From CAYNFH01 sp964396385 (GTDB lineage: Bacteria; Armatimonadota; Chthonomonadetes; Chthonomonadales; CAJBBX01): a DNA stretch of 6,378 bases. The position numbers and the translations under genes are program-made. Below are positions 1-6,057 of this stretch, in pieces; positions within the stretch are counted from its first letter, which is position 1; each line of letters starts with the position of its first letter. Where the stretch lies: NCBI GenBank assembly GCA_964396385.1, contig CAYNFH010000297.1, positions 1 to 6,378 on the forward strand. Direction: 5' to 3'. The notes below the pieces were generated by a model, which did no database searches, had not been told where the DNA came from, and saw nothing but the letters and a program-made list of their open reading frames with translations.

Positions 1-106
1 GCCCCTACGTCTTCTGCGCTGGCCAGATCACTGCCACGATTCATTACTCACACGGTGCTCGGGATGACAGGTTGCGGGCTTATCACTCTCCAGCGAAGGG
101 AGTCTG
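1..106. other. Non-coding tail downstream of sodA, possible decayed dispersed repeat
   Basis: I see no convincing coding region here. On the plus strand, positions 56-70 read GTGCTCGGGATGACA, which resembles the core of intergenic repeat elements often seen in bacterial genomes (…CTCGGAATGACA / …CTCAGGATGACA). This resemblance is from memory and not from a search. A weak hairpin, 85-90 pairing with 98-103, lies just past the sodA stop. In the sodA-sense RNA it has five pairs, one mismatch and no U-tract, so it is a poor terminator candidate. Confidence 0.3.
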
Positions 107-724
<618 letters not shown>

Positions 725-745
725 TTCACCACTCTCCCTTCTCGG

Positions 746-780
746 GGCGCTCACAGCGCCTGTCCAGTGCTGCCGGCAGC
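746..780 (-). promoter_or_regulatory. Two GC-rich dyads in the sodA leader
   Basis: GGCGCT-CAC-AGCGCC (746-760) is a perfect 6-bp stem with a 3-base loop. GCTGCCGGCAGC (769-780) is a perfect 12-bp palindrome. Both lie 20-60 bases upstream of the sodA start, between it and a possible -10 (TATTAT, minus strand 805-800; no good -35 at 17-18 bases). They could be mRNA leader hairpins or operator sites. GC-rich DNA produces such dyads by chance, so confidence is low. Confidence 0.3.
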
Positions 781-827
781 GAGGGCCGGCACAACCGCAA
801 TAATACCTGACGGAGGCCGGCCGTGAG

Positions 828-894
828 GTATGGAAGTATGGGAGTGTGGGGGTGTGGGAGGGGCCGGATTCCGGAATCCCCCATACTCCCACAC
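828..894. repeat. Octamer-repeat hairpin cassette (GTRTGGRR), LigD-pol/sodA gap
   Basis: Four octamers of form GTRTGGRR run head to tail on the plus strand: GTATGGAA 828-835, GTATGGGA 836-843, GTGTGGGG 844-851 and GTGTGGGA 852-859. Two more lie inverted at 879-894 (plus strand CCCCATAC, TCCCACAC). Bases 836-852 pair with 878-894: 17-base arms with 15 Watson-Crick pairs. A perfect 14-bp palindrome, GGATTCCGGAATCC (866-879), sits at the apex. The cassette begins 17 bases past the stop of the polymerase gene in its direction of transcription, and the G-rich arm comes first in that mRNA. It has no U-tract, so it is not a textbook terminator. Confidence 0.8.
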
Positions 895-911
895 ATGCTT
901 TAGTTGACCCC

Positions 912-1736
912 CTATCCCCGAATTGTAAAGCTGCGCGGGTCCGGGGCTTGGTCCACCTGCTCCCAGGTCAGGGGCATGGAGATGGTGGCGGCCGGCGTGG
1001 GACGCACGGAGTAGGCGGCGGCGATGGTGGACCCGTAGCCGTTCTGGTTGTAGTCGAAGTAGATCTGCCCGGCACGCTCCTTCACGCGCTCCTCAATGGC
1101 AAACACGTGGGGATGCTTGCCCTCGAGCTCGCGGCCGATCTCCTGCAGCTCCTGCCTTACGGCGGGATAGGTCGCGCCAGGGCGGAGCGGCGCCATCACG
1201 TGCAGGCCCGTCTTGCCGGAGGTCTTGGGCTGCGGGGCGTACCCGTGCGTCTCCAGCGCCTCCCGCACCAGGAGTGCCGCCTGGCAGACCTCGCGGAACG
1301 GTCCGCCCATCGGGTCCAGATCCGCAGCCAGATGGGTCGGCTCCTCCGGCCGCTCCGCCAGCGCCAGCCACGGGTTCATCTCGAAGGCGCCCTGGTTTAC
1401 CAGCCATACCACGGTGGCCAGGTTGTTGCCCAGCACGTACTCGATCGGCTCCTCATTGGTGGGTGAGGGGAGGGTGGCTGTGCTGACCCACTCCGGCCGG
1501 TTCGCCGGAGCGCGCTTCTGGAAGAAGGACTCGCCGCGCAGCCCGTCCGGATACCGGTGCAGCACCAGGGCCCGCCCGTGCAGGGCGGGCAGGAGCCGTT
1601 CCGCCACGTCCAGGTAGTAGCGCACTACGTCCCGTTTGGTGGCCCCGATCTGAGGGAAGAGGACCTTGTCCGGATGGGTAATCCGGACGGTCACGCCCCC
1701 TGCCTCCACGTCCCAGTCCTGCGCCCTGCGCGACAT
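912..1736 (-). CDS. Stand-alone LigD-type polymerase/primase domain protein
   Basis: The 274-residue product matches the polymerase domain (PolDom, archaeo-eukaryotic primase fold) of bacterial LigD, which adds dNTPs or rNTPs to DNA ends in non-homologous end joining and gap repair. Visible motifs are ITHPDKVLFP (residues 19-28), typical of the domain start; HRYPDG (60-65) and FFQKRAP (71-77); the metal-binding DLD (D139, D141 in HLAADLDP); SGKTGLHV (173-180) in the nucleotide-binding region; and a third acidic residue D228 in IYFDYNQNGYGSTIAAAYS. No ligase or phosphoesterase domain is attached and no Ku gene lies in the window, so it is a stand-alone form, which is known in other bacteria. 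I chose the start at 1736 because GGAGG (1742-1746, minus sense) lies 5 bases upstream; the frame stays open to 1790, but in-frame ATGs at 1790 and 1763 lack a comparable site. It is transcribed divergently from the deacetylase and precedes sodA. Confidence 0.92.
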   Translation of the reverse strand: MSRRAQDWDVEAGGVTVRITHPDKVLFPQIGATKRDVVRYYLDVAERLLPALHGRALVLHRYPDGLRGESFFQKRAPANRPEWVSTATLPSPTNEEPIEYVLGNNLATVVWLVNQGAFEMNPWLALAERPEEPTHLAADLDPMGGPFREVCQAALLVREALETHGYAPQPKTSGKTGLHVMAPLRPGATYPAVRQELQEIGRELEGKHPHVFAIEERVKERAGQIYFDYNQNGYGSTIAAAYSVRPTPAATISMPLTWEQVDQAPDPRSFTIRG

Positions 1737-1746
1737 AAGCCCTCCG

Positions 1747-1763
1747 ATGCAAACTGCTTGCAT
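1747..1763. promoter_or_regulatory. Perfect dyad over the -35 of the divergent promoter
   Basis: ATGCAA (1747-1752) and TTGCAT (1758-1763) are perfect inverted arms with a 5-base spacer. The right arm coincides with the proposed -35 of the plus-strand promoter. The left arm abuts the ribosome site of the divergent polymerase gene. The position suits a repressor site controlling both directions, or an mRNA structure near the polymerase start. No regulator is recognised. Confidence 0.35.
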
Positions 1764-1786
1764 TTTGCAGCGCCGTAACGTATAAT
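1758..1786 (+). promoter_or_regulatory. Sigma70-like promoter for the deacetylase
   Basis: A perfect -10 TATAAT (1781-1786) is preceded by TTGCAT (1758-1763) with exactly 17 bases between. The -35 keeps the TTG but matches TTGACA at only three of six positions. The predicted transcript start near 1793 leaves a leader of about 175 bases to the GTG start at 1969. TATAAT is rare by chance in DNA this GC-rich, which supports the call. Confidence 0.55.
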
Positions 1787-1800
1787 CCACCCTAGTGGAT
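1785..1800. promoter_or_regulatory. Perfect dyad at the predicted transcription start
   Basis: ATCCAC-CCTA-GTGGAT is a perfect inverted repeat with 6-bp arms and a 4-base spacer. It overlaps the last two bases of the -10 and spans the predicted start site, a classic operator position. A weaker 5-bp dyad, ACTGT-GCG-ACAGT, follows at 1814-1826. The regulator cannot be named from the sequence. Confidence 0.4.
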
Positions 1801-1952
1801 CTACATGGTAGTCACTGTGCGACAGTCTCCGCGCCCGCGACAGCGTGGATCCGCGTTCCCCGTAAGGCCTAGCCGCCCTCGCCTTTAGACACGTGTGACT
1901 CCGCACGTCCCACCGGCATGGTCCGGCCCGTGAGGACTGATATCGAGACCGC

Positions 1953-1960
1953 AGGAGAGG
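1953..1960 (+). promoter_or_regulatory. Ribosome binding site deciding a GTG start
   Basis: AGGAGAGG ends 8 bases before the GTG at 1969 and is the best Shine-Dalgarno match near the deacetylase. It favours GTG 1969 over the in-frame ATG at 1918, which has no good site upstream and would place 17 polar and acidic residues before the signal peptide. Confidence 0.75.
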
Positions 1961-1968
1961 TAACCACC

Positions 1969-3159
1969 GTGTCCCGCAAATCCAGCTTCGCGTCCGCCGC
2001 CCGTTCGCTTTGCTATCCGCTGCTGGCTGCCGGCCTGCTTGCCGGCGCCGCCGGATGCCACAATCGCGCCGCGAAGGCCGCGGCGACCACCCATGCCGCA
2101 CCCCCGCCTCCAGCCACGGTCAGCGACATTGACCTGAAGGCGTACAAGCCCAACGAGGCCGGCGCGGTTATGATCATCATGTACCACAACTTCGAGGCCA
2201 ACAAGCCGGATACCGACCTCAACCGCACGCCGGACTCCTTCCGCAAGGACCTCCAGACGCTCTACGACAAGGGCTACCGGCCCATCAACGTCGACGATCT
2301 GGTCGACTATAAGATCGACGTTCCGCCCGGCAAGACTCCGGTCGTCCTGACCTTCGACGACGCGCTGCCGAGCCAGTTCAAGGTGGTCGCCGGCGCGGAC
2401 GGAAAGGCGCACATCGAACCGGACTGCGCCGTGGGCATCCTGGAGACCTTTAGCCAGACTCACAAGGACTGGCCGATGAGAGCCACTTTCTTCGTCCTCC
2501 CGAAGGAGGGCCGCGCCGGGCGCGATCCGTTCGGCCAGCCGGAGACGGTCTCCGAGAAGTTAGGCTACCTGACCTCGCACGGTTATGAAGTGGCGAACCA
2601 TACCTCCACCCACGCGAATATGCGCGCCCTTTCGGCAGAAAAGATAAAGTGGGAGCTCGCCACCGCGGTCCGGGATATTAAGGGCATCTGCCCGGCGGCT
2701 ACCATGGACACGCTTGCCCTGCCGTACGGCAACGTGCCGCGCAAGAAGAACGCGGAGCTCCTCGTCTCCGGAGAGGACGGCGGGACCTCCTACAGCAACA
2801 AAGCGGTGCTGCGGGCTGCCTGGCGTCCCGTGCTCTCCCCGATTACCAAGGATAGCAAGAAGTATACGGATGGGGGAGCGCTTGCCGCATGGGATCCCTA
2901 CGCCATCGAGCGCATCAAGCCGGATCCCAAGGAGGCCACCAAGCCGGGTACGCTGGAGTACTGGCTGAAGTACTTCGACGAGCACCCGACGCTCCGCTTC
3001 ATCAGCGACGGTAACCCGCGCGTGGCGGCCGTCCCCGCGGACAACAAGGGGATGATCGACGAAGAGCGAGCTGCTAAGTCCGGCGTCCGCGTCCAGGTTT
3101 ACGGCGGCACGGAGGGCGGCGGCAAGCTGGCGGGGTCGTCGTCACTCAGTGTACAGTAG
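1969..3159 (+). CDS. Polysaccharide deacetylase (NodB fold) lipoprotein
   Basis: This 396-residue product is a predicted carbohydrate esterase of the NodB/CE4-like fold, which removes N- or O-acetyl groups from polysaccharides outside the cytoplasm. Residues 1-30 form a lipoprotein signal: basic start MSRKSS, hydrophobic core YPLLAAGLLAGAAGC, and Cys30 as the likely lipidated residue. An Ala/Pro-rich linker (33-50) follows. The catalytic domain spans about 65-350. It has MYHNF (71-75), motif 1 LTFDDA with D130 and D131, ATFFV (172-176), and motif 2 HTSTH with metal ligands H211 and H215. Motif 3 reads LALPYG (249-254), lacking the arginine of the usual RPPYG. Later landmarks are WDPYAIERI (308-316) and RFISDGNP (343-350). 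Long inserts (about 133-168 and 258-305) enlarge the domain. The last 20 residues are Gly/Ser-rich. It starts a codirectional cluster with the YkgJ-like and glycoside hydrolase genes. The fold is sure; the substrate is not known. Confidence 0.9.
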   Translation: MSRKSSFASAARSLCYPLLAAGLLAGAAGCHNRAAKAAATTHAAPPPPATVSDIDLKAYKPNEAGAVMIIMYHNFEANKPDTDLNRTPDSFRKDLQTLYDKGYRPINVDDLVDYKIDVPPGKTPVVLTFDDALPSQFKVVAGADGKAHIEPDCAVGILETFSQTHKDWPMRATFFVLPKEGRAGRDPFGQPETVSEKLGYLTSHGYEVANHTSTHANMRALSAEKIKWELATAVRDIKGICPAATMDTLALPYGNVPRKKNAELLVSGEDGGTSYSNKAVLRAAWRPVLSPITKDSKKYTDGGALAAWDPYAIERIKPDPKEATKPGTLEYWLKYFDEHPTLRFISDGNPRVAAVPADNKGMIDEERAAKSGVRVQVYGGTEGGGKLAGSSSLSVQ

Positions 3160-3162
3160 GGT

Positions 3163-3307
3163 GGATGAAGGATGAAGGATGAAGGATGAGGGATGAGGGA
3201 TGAAGGCCGGTGCTGGTCAGGTAGGCTCTCGCACTGGAGTCACTGTAGACCCCGACCGTGCCGCCTTGTAGAGCCCACATTCAACCTTCAACCTTCAACC
3301 TTCAACC
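3163..3307. repeat. Heptamer-repeat hairpin cassette (GGATGAR x6 / inverted GGTTGAA x4)
   Basis: Six head-to-tail heptamers begin four bases after the deacetylase stop codon: GGATGAA at 3163, 3170 and 3177, GGATGAG at 3184 and 3191, GGATGAA at 3198-3204. Four perfect TTCAACC units follow at 3280-3307, that is GGTTGAA inverted, which differs from the first unit by one base. Each GGATGAA can pair with a TTCAACC at six of seven positions, giving arms of 28 bases (3163-3190 with 3280-3307) with one A·A mismatch per unit. The purine-rich arm comes first in the deacetylase mRNA. The bases between the arrays (3205-3279) show no gene and no clear promoter. No U-tract follows, so a simple terminator is unlikely. 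Confidence 0.9.
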
Positions 3308-3335
3308 CCATCCAGAGTCACGAGGCTCTACGGAA

Positions 3336-3782
3336 ATGGCCAACGAAAACCTGGTCTTCTGGAAGCAGCGGGTCTATGCGCAGATGGACCTTGCGCCGTG
3401 CGGGGGCTGCGACGAGTGCGGCCTTCGGTGCGAGGCCGGCGTTCAGATGACCTTTGAAGAGTATGAAGAAGTCCGGCGGTACGTCGAGGCCGCCGAGGAC
3501 GGGGAGTACATCGCCCAGGTTGAGCGGCAGGACAAAGCCGTTCACCTGGGCGATGATGTTACAATTAATATGTGCCGCTACCGCGACATGGAGCGGGGCC
3601 GCTGCGCCGTCTATTCTGCCCGTCCGCTGGTCTGCCGACTCCTCGGACACGTGGAGTGGATGCCGTGTCCCATTGGAAAGGTGCCGCGCGCCGTCCCTAC
3701 CTCCGACGCCCTCGCGTTGATGCGGGCGTACGCGCAGGAGGACAGGCGGACGTTTGAGGAGTGGGAACAGATTGACGGATGA
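3336..3782 (+). CDS. YkgJ-like cysteine-cluster protein (CxxCxxCC family)
   Basis: This 148-residue protein has no signal peptide or membrane segment and is probably cytoplasmic. Eight cysteines dominate it: C22, C25, C28 and C32 (CGGCDECGLRC), then C80, C90, C100 and C111. The second half, C-RYRDMERGR-C-AVYSARPLV-C-RLLGH, matches the pattern typical of the YkgJ/CxxCxxCC putative zinc- or iron-chelating family (G.C..Y..RP..CR). The first cluster is CxxCxxCxxxC, a spaced variant of the family's CxxCxxCC. The biochemical role of the family is poorly defined; metal or Fe-S binding is inferred from the cysteines. I chose ATG 3336 because homology-like sequence begins there; its ribosome site is weak (GAGG, 3322-3325). 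The upstream open frame to 3258 is translated repeat sequence. The stop codon (3780-3782) lies inside a repeat array, and the gene sits between two polysaccharide enzyme genes. Confidence 0.8.
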   Translation: MANENLVFWKQRVYAQMDLAPCGGCDECGLRCEAGVQMTFEEYEEVRRYVEAAEDGEYIAQVERQDKAVHLGDDVTINMCRYRDMERGRCAVYSARPLVCRLLGHVEWMPCPIGKVPRAVPTSDALALMRAYAQEDRRTFEEWEQIDG

Positions 3783-3836
3783 CGGAAGACGGGAGACCGA
3801 CGGATTCGGTCCGTCCTCCGTCACCCGTCCCCCGTC
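3774..3836. repeat. Heptamer-repeat hairpin cassette (GACGGNN x4 / inverted x4)
   Basis: The left arm has units at 3774 (GACGGAT), 3781 (GACGGAA), 3788 (GACGGGA) and 3795 (GACCGAC, one base off). The right arm has four perfect CCGTCNN units at 3811, 3818, 3825 and 3832. The arms pair unit to unit: 3774 with 3832-3836, 3781 with 3825-3829, 3788 with 3818-3822, and 3795 with 3811-3815 (one mismatch). This makes four 5-bp helices separated by 2x2 internal loops, closed by a small apical loop (GGATTCGG region). The left arm overlaps the YkgJ-like stop codon, and the right arm ends two bases before the AGGAG site of the next gene. The G-rich arm again comes first in the mRNA. Confidence 0.85.
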
Positions 3837-3838
3837 TC

Positions 3839-3843
3839 AGGAG
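3839..3843 (+). promoter_or_regulatory. Ribosome binding site of the glycoside hydrolase
   Basis: AGGAG lies 9 bases before ATG 3853 and fixes that start. It is almost flush with the base of the preceding repeat hairpin, so hairpin folding or unfolding could affect access by ribosomes. Confidence 0.75.
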
Positions 3844-3852
3844 CTGACCATC

Positions 3853-6036
3853 ATGCGCGCATTTCGCAGTAGATACCGGCTTCACGCGGTCACCCTTGCC
3901 GGCATCGGCCTGCTTATGAGCGGCTGCGGCGGTCCGGACTTCACCTCCGGCGGCAACAGCTCCAGCTTCAACTCCGGCCTGACCGGAAACTATAGCGGCT
4001 TTGGCGGAGGCGGCGGCACCAGTGCCGGAGGGCGGCAGACCACGCCGCTCCGCGGGCGCGGCGTCTACCCACACGTGGAGGCTTCCTTTGAGCTGCCGGA
4101 CGTCAAGGGCAATCCGTTCGACTACACGGAGAACGACGTCCAGGTCTCCTTTTCCACGCCTGACAACCACACCCGCAAGGTCCCCGCTTTCTTCGACGGC
4201 GGCAAGATGTGGCGGGTCCGCTTCACCCCGGAGGTGGTGGGCCGCTTCGCCATCACGGGCGTGACCCTCAACGGGGAGACGGTACAGCCGGAGAAGCTGG
4301 ACAAGCGGGAGTTCGACGTTAACGGTTCTCCCCTGCCGGGCTTTGTGCACGTGGACCCACGGGACCACACCCGCTTCATCCTGGACAACGGCAACACGTA
4401 CTATCCGCTGGGCAACAACGAGGCGTGGAACAGCAGCCAAGCCGGCGGCATCACGGGCGCGCTGGAGAAGATGGGCCGGGCCGGCGAGAACTGGTCGCGA
4501 ATCTGGATGGACCACTGGGACGGCAAGAACCTGGACTGGGTGGCGGACCAGAAGGTGGCGCCGGGAACGCTGAGCCTGGAGGTGGCCAAGAAGTGGGACG
4601 CCATTGTAGACGCCGCAGAGAAGAGCGGCATCTACTTCCAGATGGTGCTCCAGCACCACGGCCAGTACTCCACGCGCGTGAACCCCAACTGGGCGGAGAA
4701 CCCCTGGAACAAGAAGAACGGCGGCTGGCTCTCCACGCCGGATGAGTTCTTCACGGACCCCCGCGCCATCGCGCTCACTAAGGCCAAGTACCGCTACATC
4801 ATCGCGCGCTGGGGCTACTCGCCCAGCATCCTCGCCTACGAGCTCTTCAACGAGGTCCAGTACACAGACGCCATGGCGCACAAGCACGCGGATGAAGTGG
4901 CCGCCTGGCATAACATGATGGCAGCCTTCATCCGCGAGCAGGACCCCAATAAGCATCTGATCACCACCAGCTCGGACATCGACGTGGCGGCGCTCTGGCC
5001 AAGCATGGACTACATCCAGACTCACGCCTACCCCTCCGATCCGCTGACCACCAACCTGGTGGATGCCCGCAAGCTGAACAAGCCGATCTTCCTGGGCGAG
5101 TTCGGGCCCGGCGGTAAGGTGGAGGACTACGGCGCGTGGATCCACCGGGCGCTCTGGGCGGGCCTCATGAGCGAAGCGAGCGGCGCGCCGGAGATGTGGG
5201 ACTGGGAGCTTATCGATAAGGACGACCTCTATGGCCAGTTCCGCGCAGCCGGGGACTTCCTGAAGCAGTCCGGGCTGATCAGCCGCCGCGGCCTGCTACC
5301 CGCGTCCGCTACGGTGGAGACGCCCAGCCGGGGCGCGGTCGCGTTCGGTCCCGGGGCGGGCTGGGCCTCGGCGAAGCAGACGGAGTTTGAGGTGCCGCCG
5401 TCCGGCGCCGTGCCCGGGCTGGCCGGTCTGCCCGCCTTCTTCCAGGGCAGCGCGCACCGGGACATGTTCGGTGGCGCCACCTTTAAGGTGGACTACCCTG
5501 AGCCCGGCACGTTCCGCGTCAGTGTGCGGCAGGTCTCCGCCCAGGGTGGCAAGCTGGTAGTGAGCGTGGACGGCAACGTCGCTGCCTCCAGGGACTTTCC
5601 GGGGAAGGGCGAGGACACGGACGTGGACGAGACGGTGGAGGCGAAGGTCCCGGCCGGGCGGCACGAGGTCCGCGTAGAGAACACCGGGGCGGACTGGGTA
5701 GTGGTGAAGGAGATCGCGCTGGAGCCATACGGCCCTGCCCTCCAGGCGCTCGGCCGCGCGGACAAGGATTTCGCGGCGGTGTGGCTGCTGAACCGGAGCG
5801 GCAAGGAGACCACGGGCAAGCTGACCGTCTCCGGGCTGCAAGCGGGCAGCTACAAAGCCGCCTGGTGGGACACTTCCGCCGGCAAGCTGGTGTCGGATGA
5901 GCCCATCACCGTTTCGGGCGCTTCGCCGCTGACGCTGACCGTTCCGGCCGTGCAGCGGGACATCGCCGTCTACGTGAACAAGGCGGGGCAGAAGACCGCC
6001 GCCAAGTCACGGCCAAGCAAGCGCAAGCACACCTAG
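3853..6036 (+). CDS. Modular glycoside hydrolase lipoprotein (DUF5060 + GH-A cellulase-like)
   Basis: This 727-residue enzyme probably hydrolyses beta-linked polysaccharide at the cell surface or in the periplasm. Residues 1-25 form a lipoprotein signal ending LLMSGC (Cys25). A Gly/Ser/Asn-rich linker follows (26-64). Residues about 68-160 look like an Ig-like DUF5060 domain (VEASFELPD…YTENDVQVSF…WRVRFTPEVVGRFAI). A TIM barrel of clan GH-A type follows (about 162-475), with acid/base candidate E334 in ELFNEVQY, H391 in QTHAYP, nucleophile candidate E416 in FLGEFGPG, and strand-8 tryptophans 449 and 451 (EMWDWE). Residues about 500-625 resemble a carbohydrate-binding beta-sandwich (YPEPGTFRVSVRQVSA…GRHEVRVENTGADW). 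Residues about 635-708 resemble the C-terminal 'putative collagen-binding' beta-sandwich found on related hydrolases (GSYKAAWWDTSAGKLV). The tail (711-727) is basic. A longer open frame from 3754 would overlap the previous gene and the hairpin, so it is rejected. GH family and substrate remain undetermined; a GH140-like enzyme is an alternative to GH5. Confidence 0.9.
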   Translation: MRAFRSRYRLHAVTLAGIGLLMSGCGGPDFTSGGNSSSFNSGLTGNYSGFGGGGGTSAGGRQTTPLRGRGVYPHVEASFELPDVKGNPFDYTENDVQVSFSTPDNHTRKVPAFFDGGKMWRVRFTPEVVGRFAITGVTLNGETVQPEKLDKREFDVNGSPLPGFVHVDPRDHTRFILDNGNTYYPLGNNEAWNSSQAGGITGALEKMGRAGENWSRIWMDHWDGKNLDWVADQKVAPGTLSLEVAKKWDAIVDAAEKSGIYFQMVLQHHGQYSTRVNPNWAENPWNKKNGGWLSTPDEFFTDPRAIALTKAKYRYIIARWGYSPSILAYELFNEVQYTDAMAHKHADEVAAWHNMMAAFIREQDPNKHLITTSSDIDVAALWPSMDYIQTHAYPSDPLTTNLVDARKLNKPIFLGEFGPGGKVEDYGAWIHRALWAGLMSEASGAPEMWDWELIDKDDLYGQFRAAGDFLKQSGLISRRGLLPASATVETPSRGAVAFGPGAGWASAKQTEFEVPPSGAVPGLAGLPAFFQGSAHRDMFGGATFKVDYPEPGTFRVSVRQVSAQGGKLVVSVDGNVAASRDFPGKGEDTDVDETVEAKVPAGRHEVRVENTGADWVVVKEIALEPYGPALQALGRADKDFAAVWLLNRSGKETTGKLTVSGLQAGSYKAAWWDTSAGKLVSDEPITVSGASPLTLTVPAVQRDIAVYVNKAGQKTAAKSRPSKRKHT

Positions 6037-6057
6037 CGCGGGATTCAACACGAAGAG

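Noticed and set aside
725..892. N-terminal extension of SOD to the ATG at 892
   Set aside because: The added 56 residues are translated repeat and leader sequence. The SOD family starts at the MAEF residues, which have their own ribosome site.
1814..1826. LexA/SOS box controlling the LigD-type polymerase
   Set aside because: The dyad ACTGT-GCG-ACAGT has only 5-bp arms and does not match LexA consensus forms I know well enough to call.
1889..1896. ACACGTGT palindrome in the deacetylase leader
   Set aside because: An 8-bp palindrome is expected by chance at this length and no partner site or spacing supports function.
3238..3246. AGTCACTGT shared with 1810-1818 as a common operator
   Set aside because: A single 9-base match between two leader regions is too little to support a shared site.
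3205..3279. Internal promoter for the YkgJ-like gene between the two heptamer arrays
   Set aside because: TGTAGA-like hexamers occur at 3244 and 3267 but no acceptable -35 lies at the right distance.
3163..3307. CRISPR array
   Set aside because: Units are 7 bases, directly adjacent with no spacers, and the second array is inverted.
3754..3852. Earlier start for the glycoside hydrolase
   Set aside because: It would overlap the YkgJ-like gene and read through the repeat hairpin. ATG 3853 has a good AGGAG site and starts a proper lipoprotein signal.
3697..5145. A 482-codon open frame on the minus strand opposite the glycoside hydrolase
   Set aside because: It is a by-product of GC-rich codon use in the opposite strand. 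The translation is rich in R, V, H and L without recognisable motifs, and it would span parts of two well-supported plus-strand genes and a repeat hairpin.
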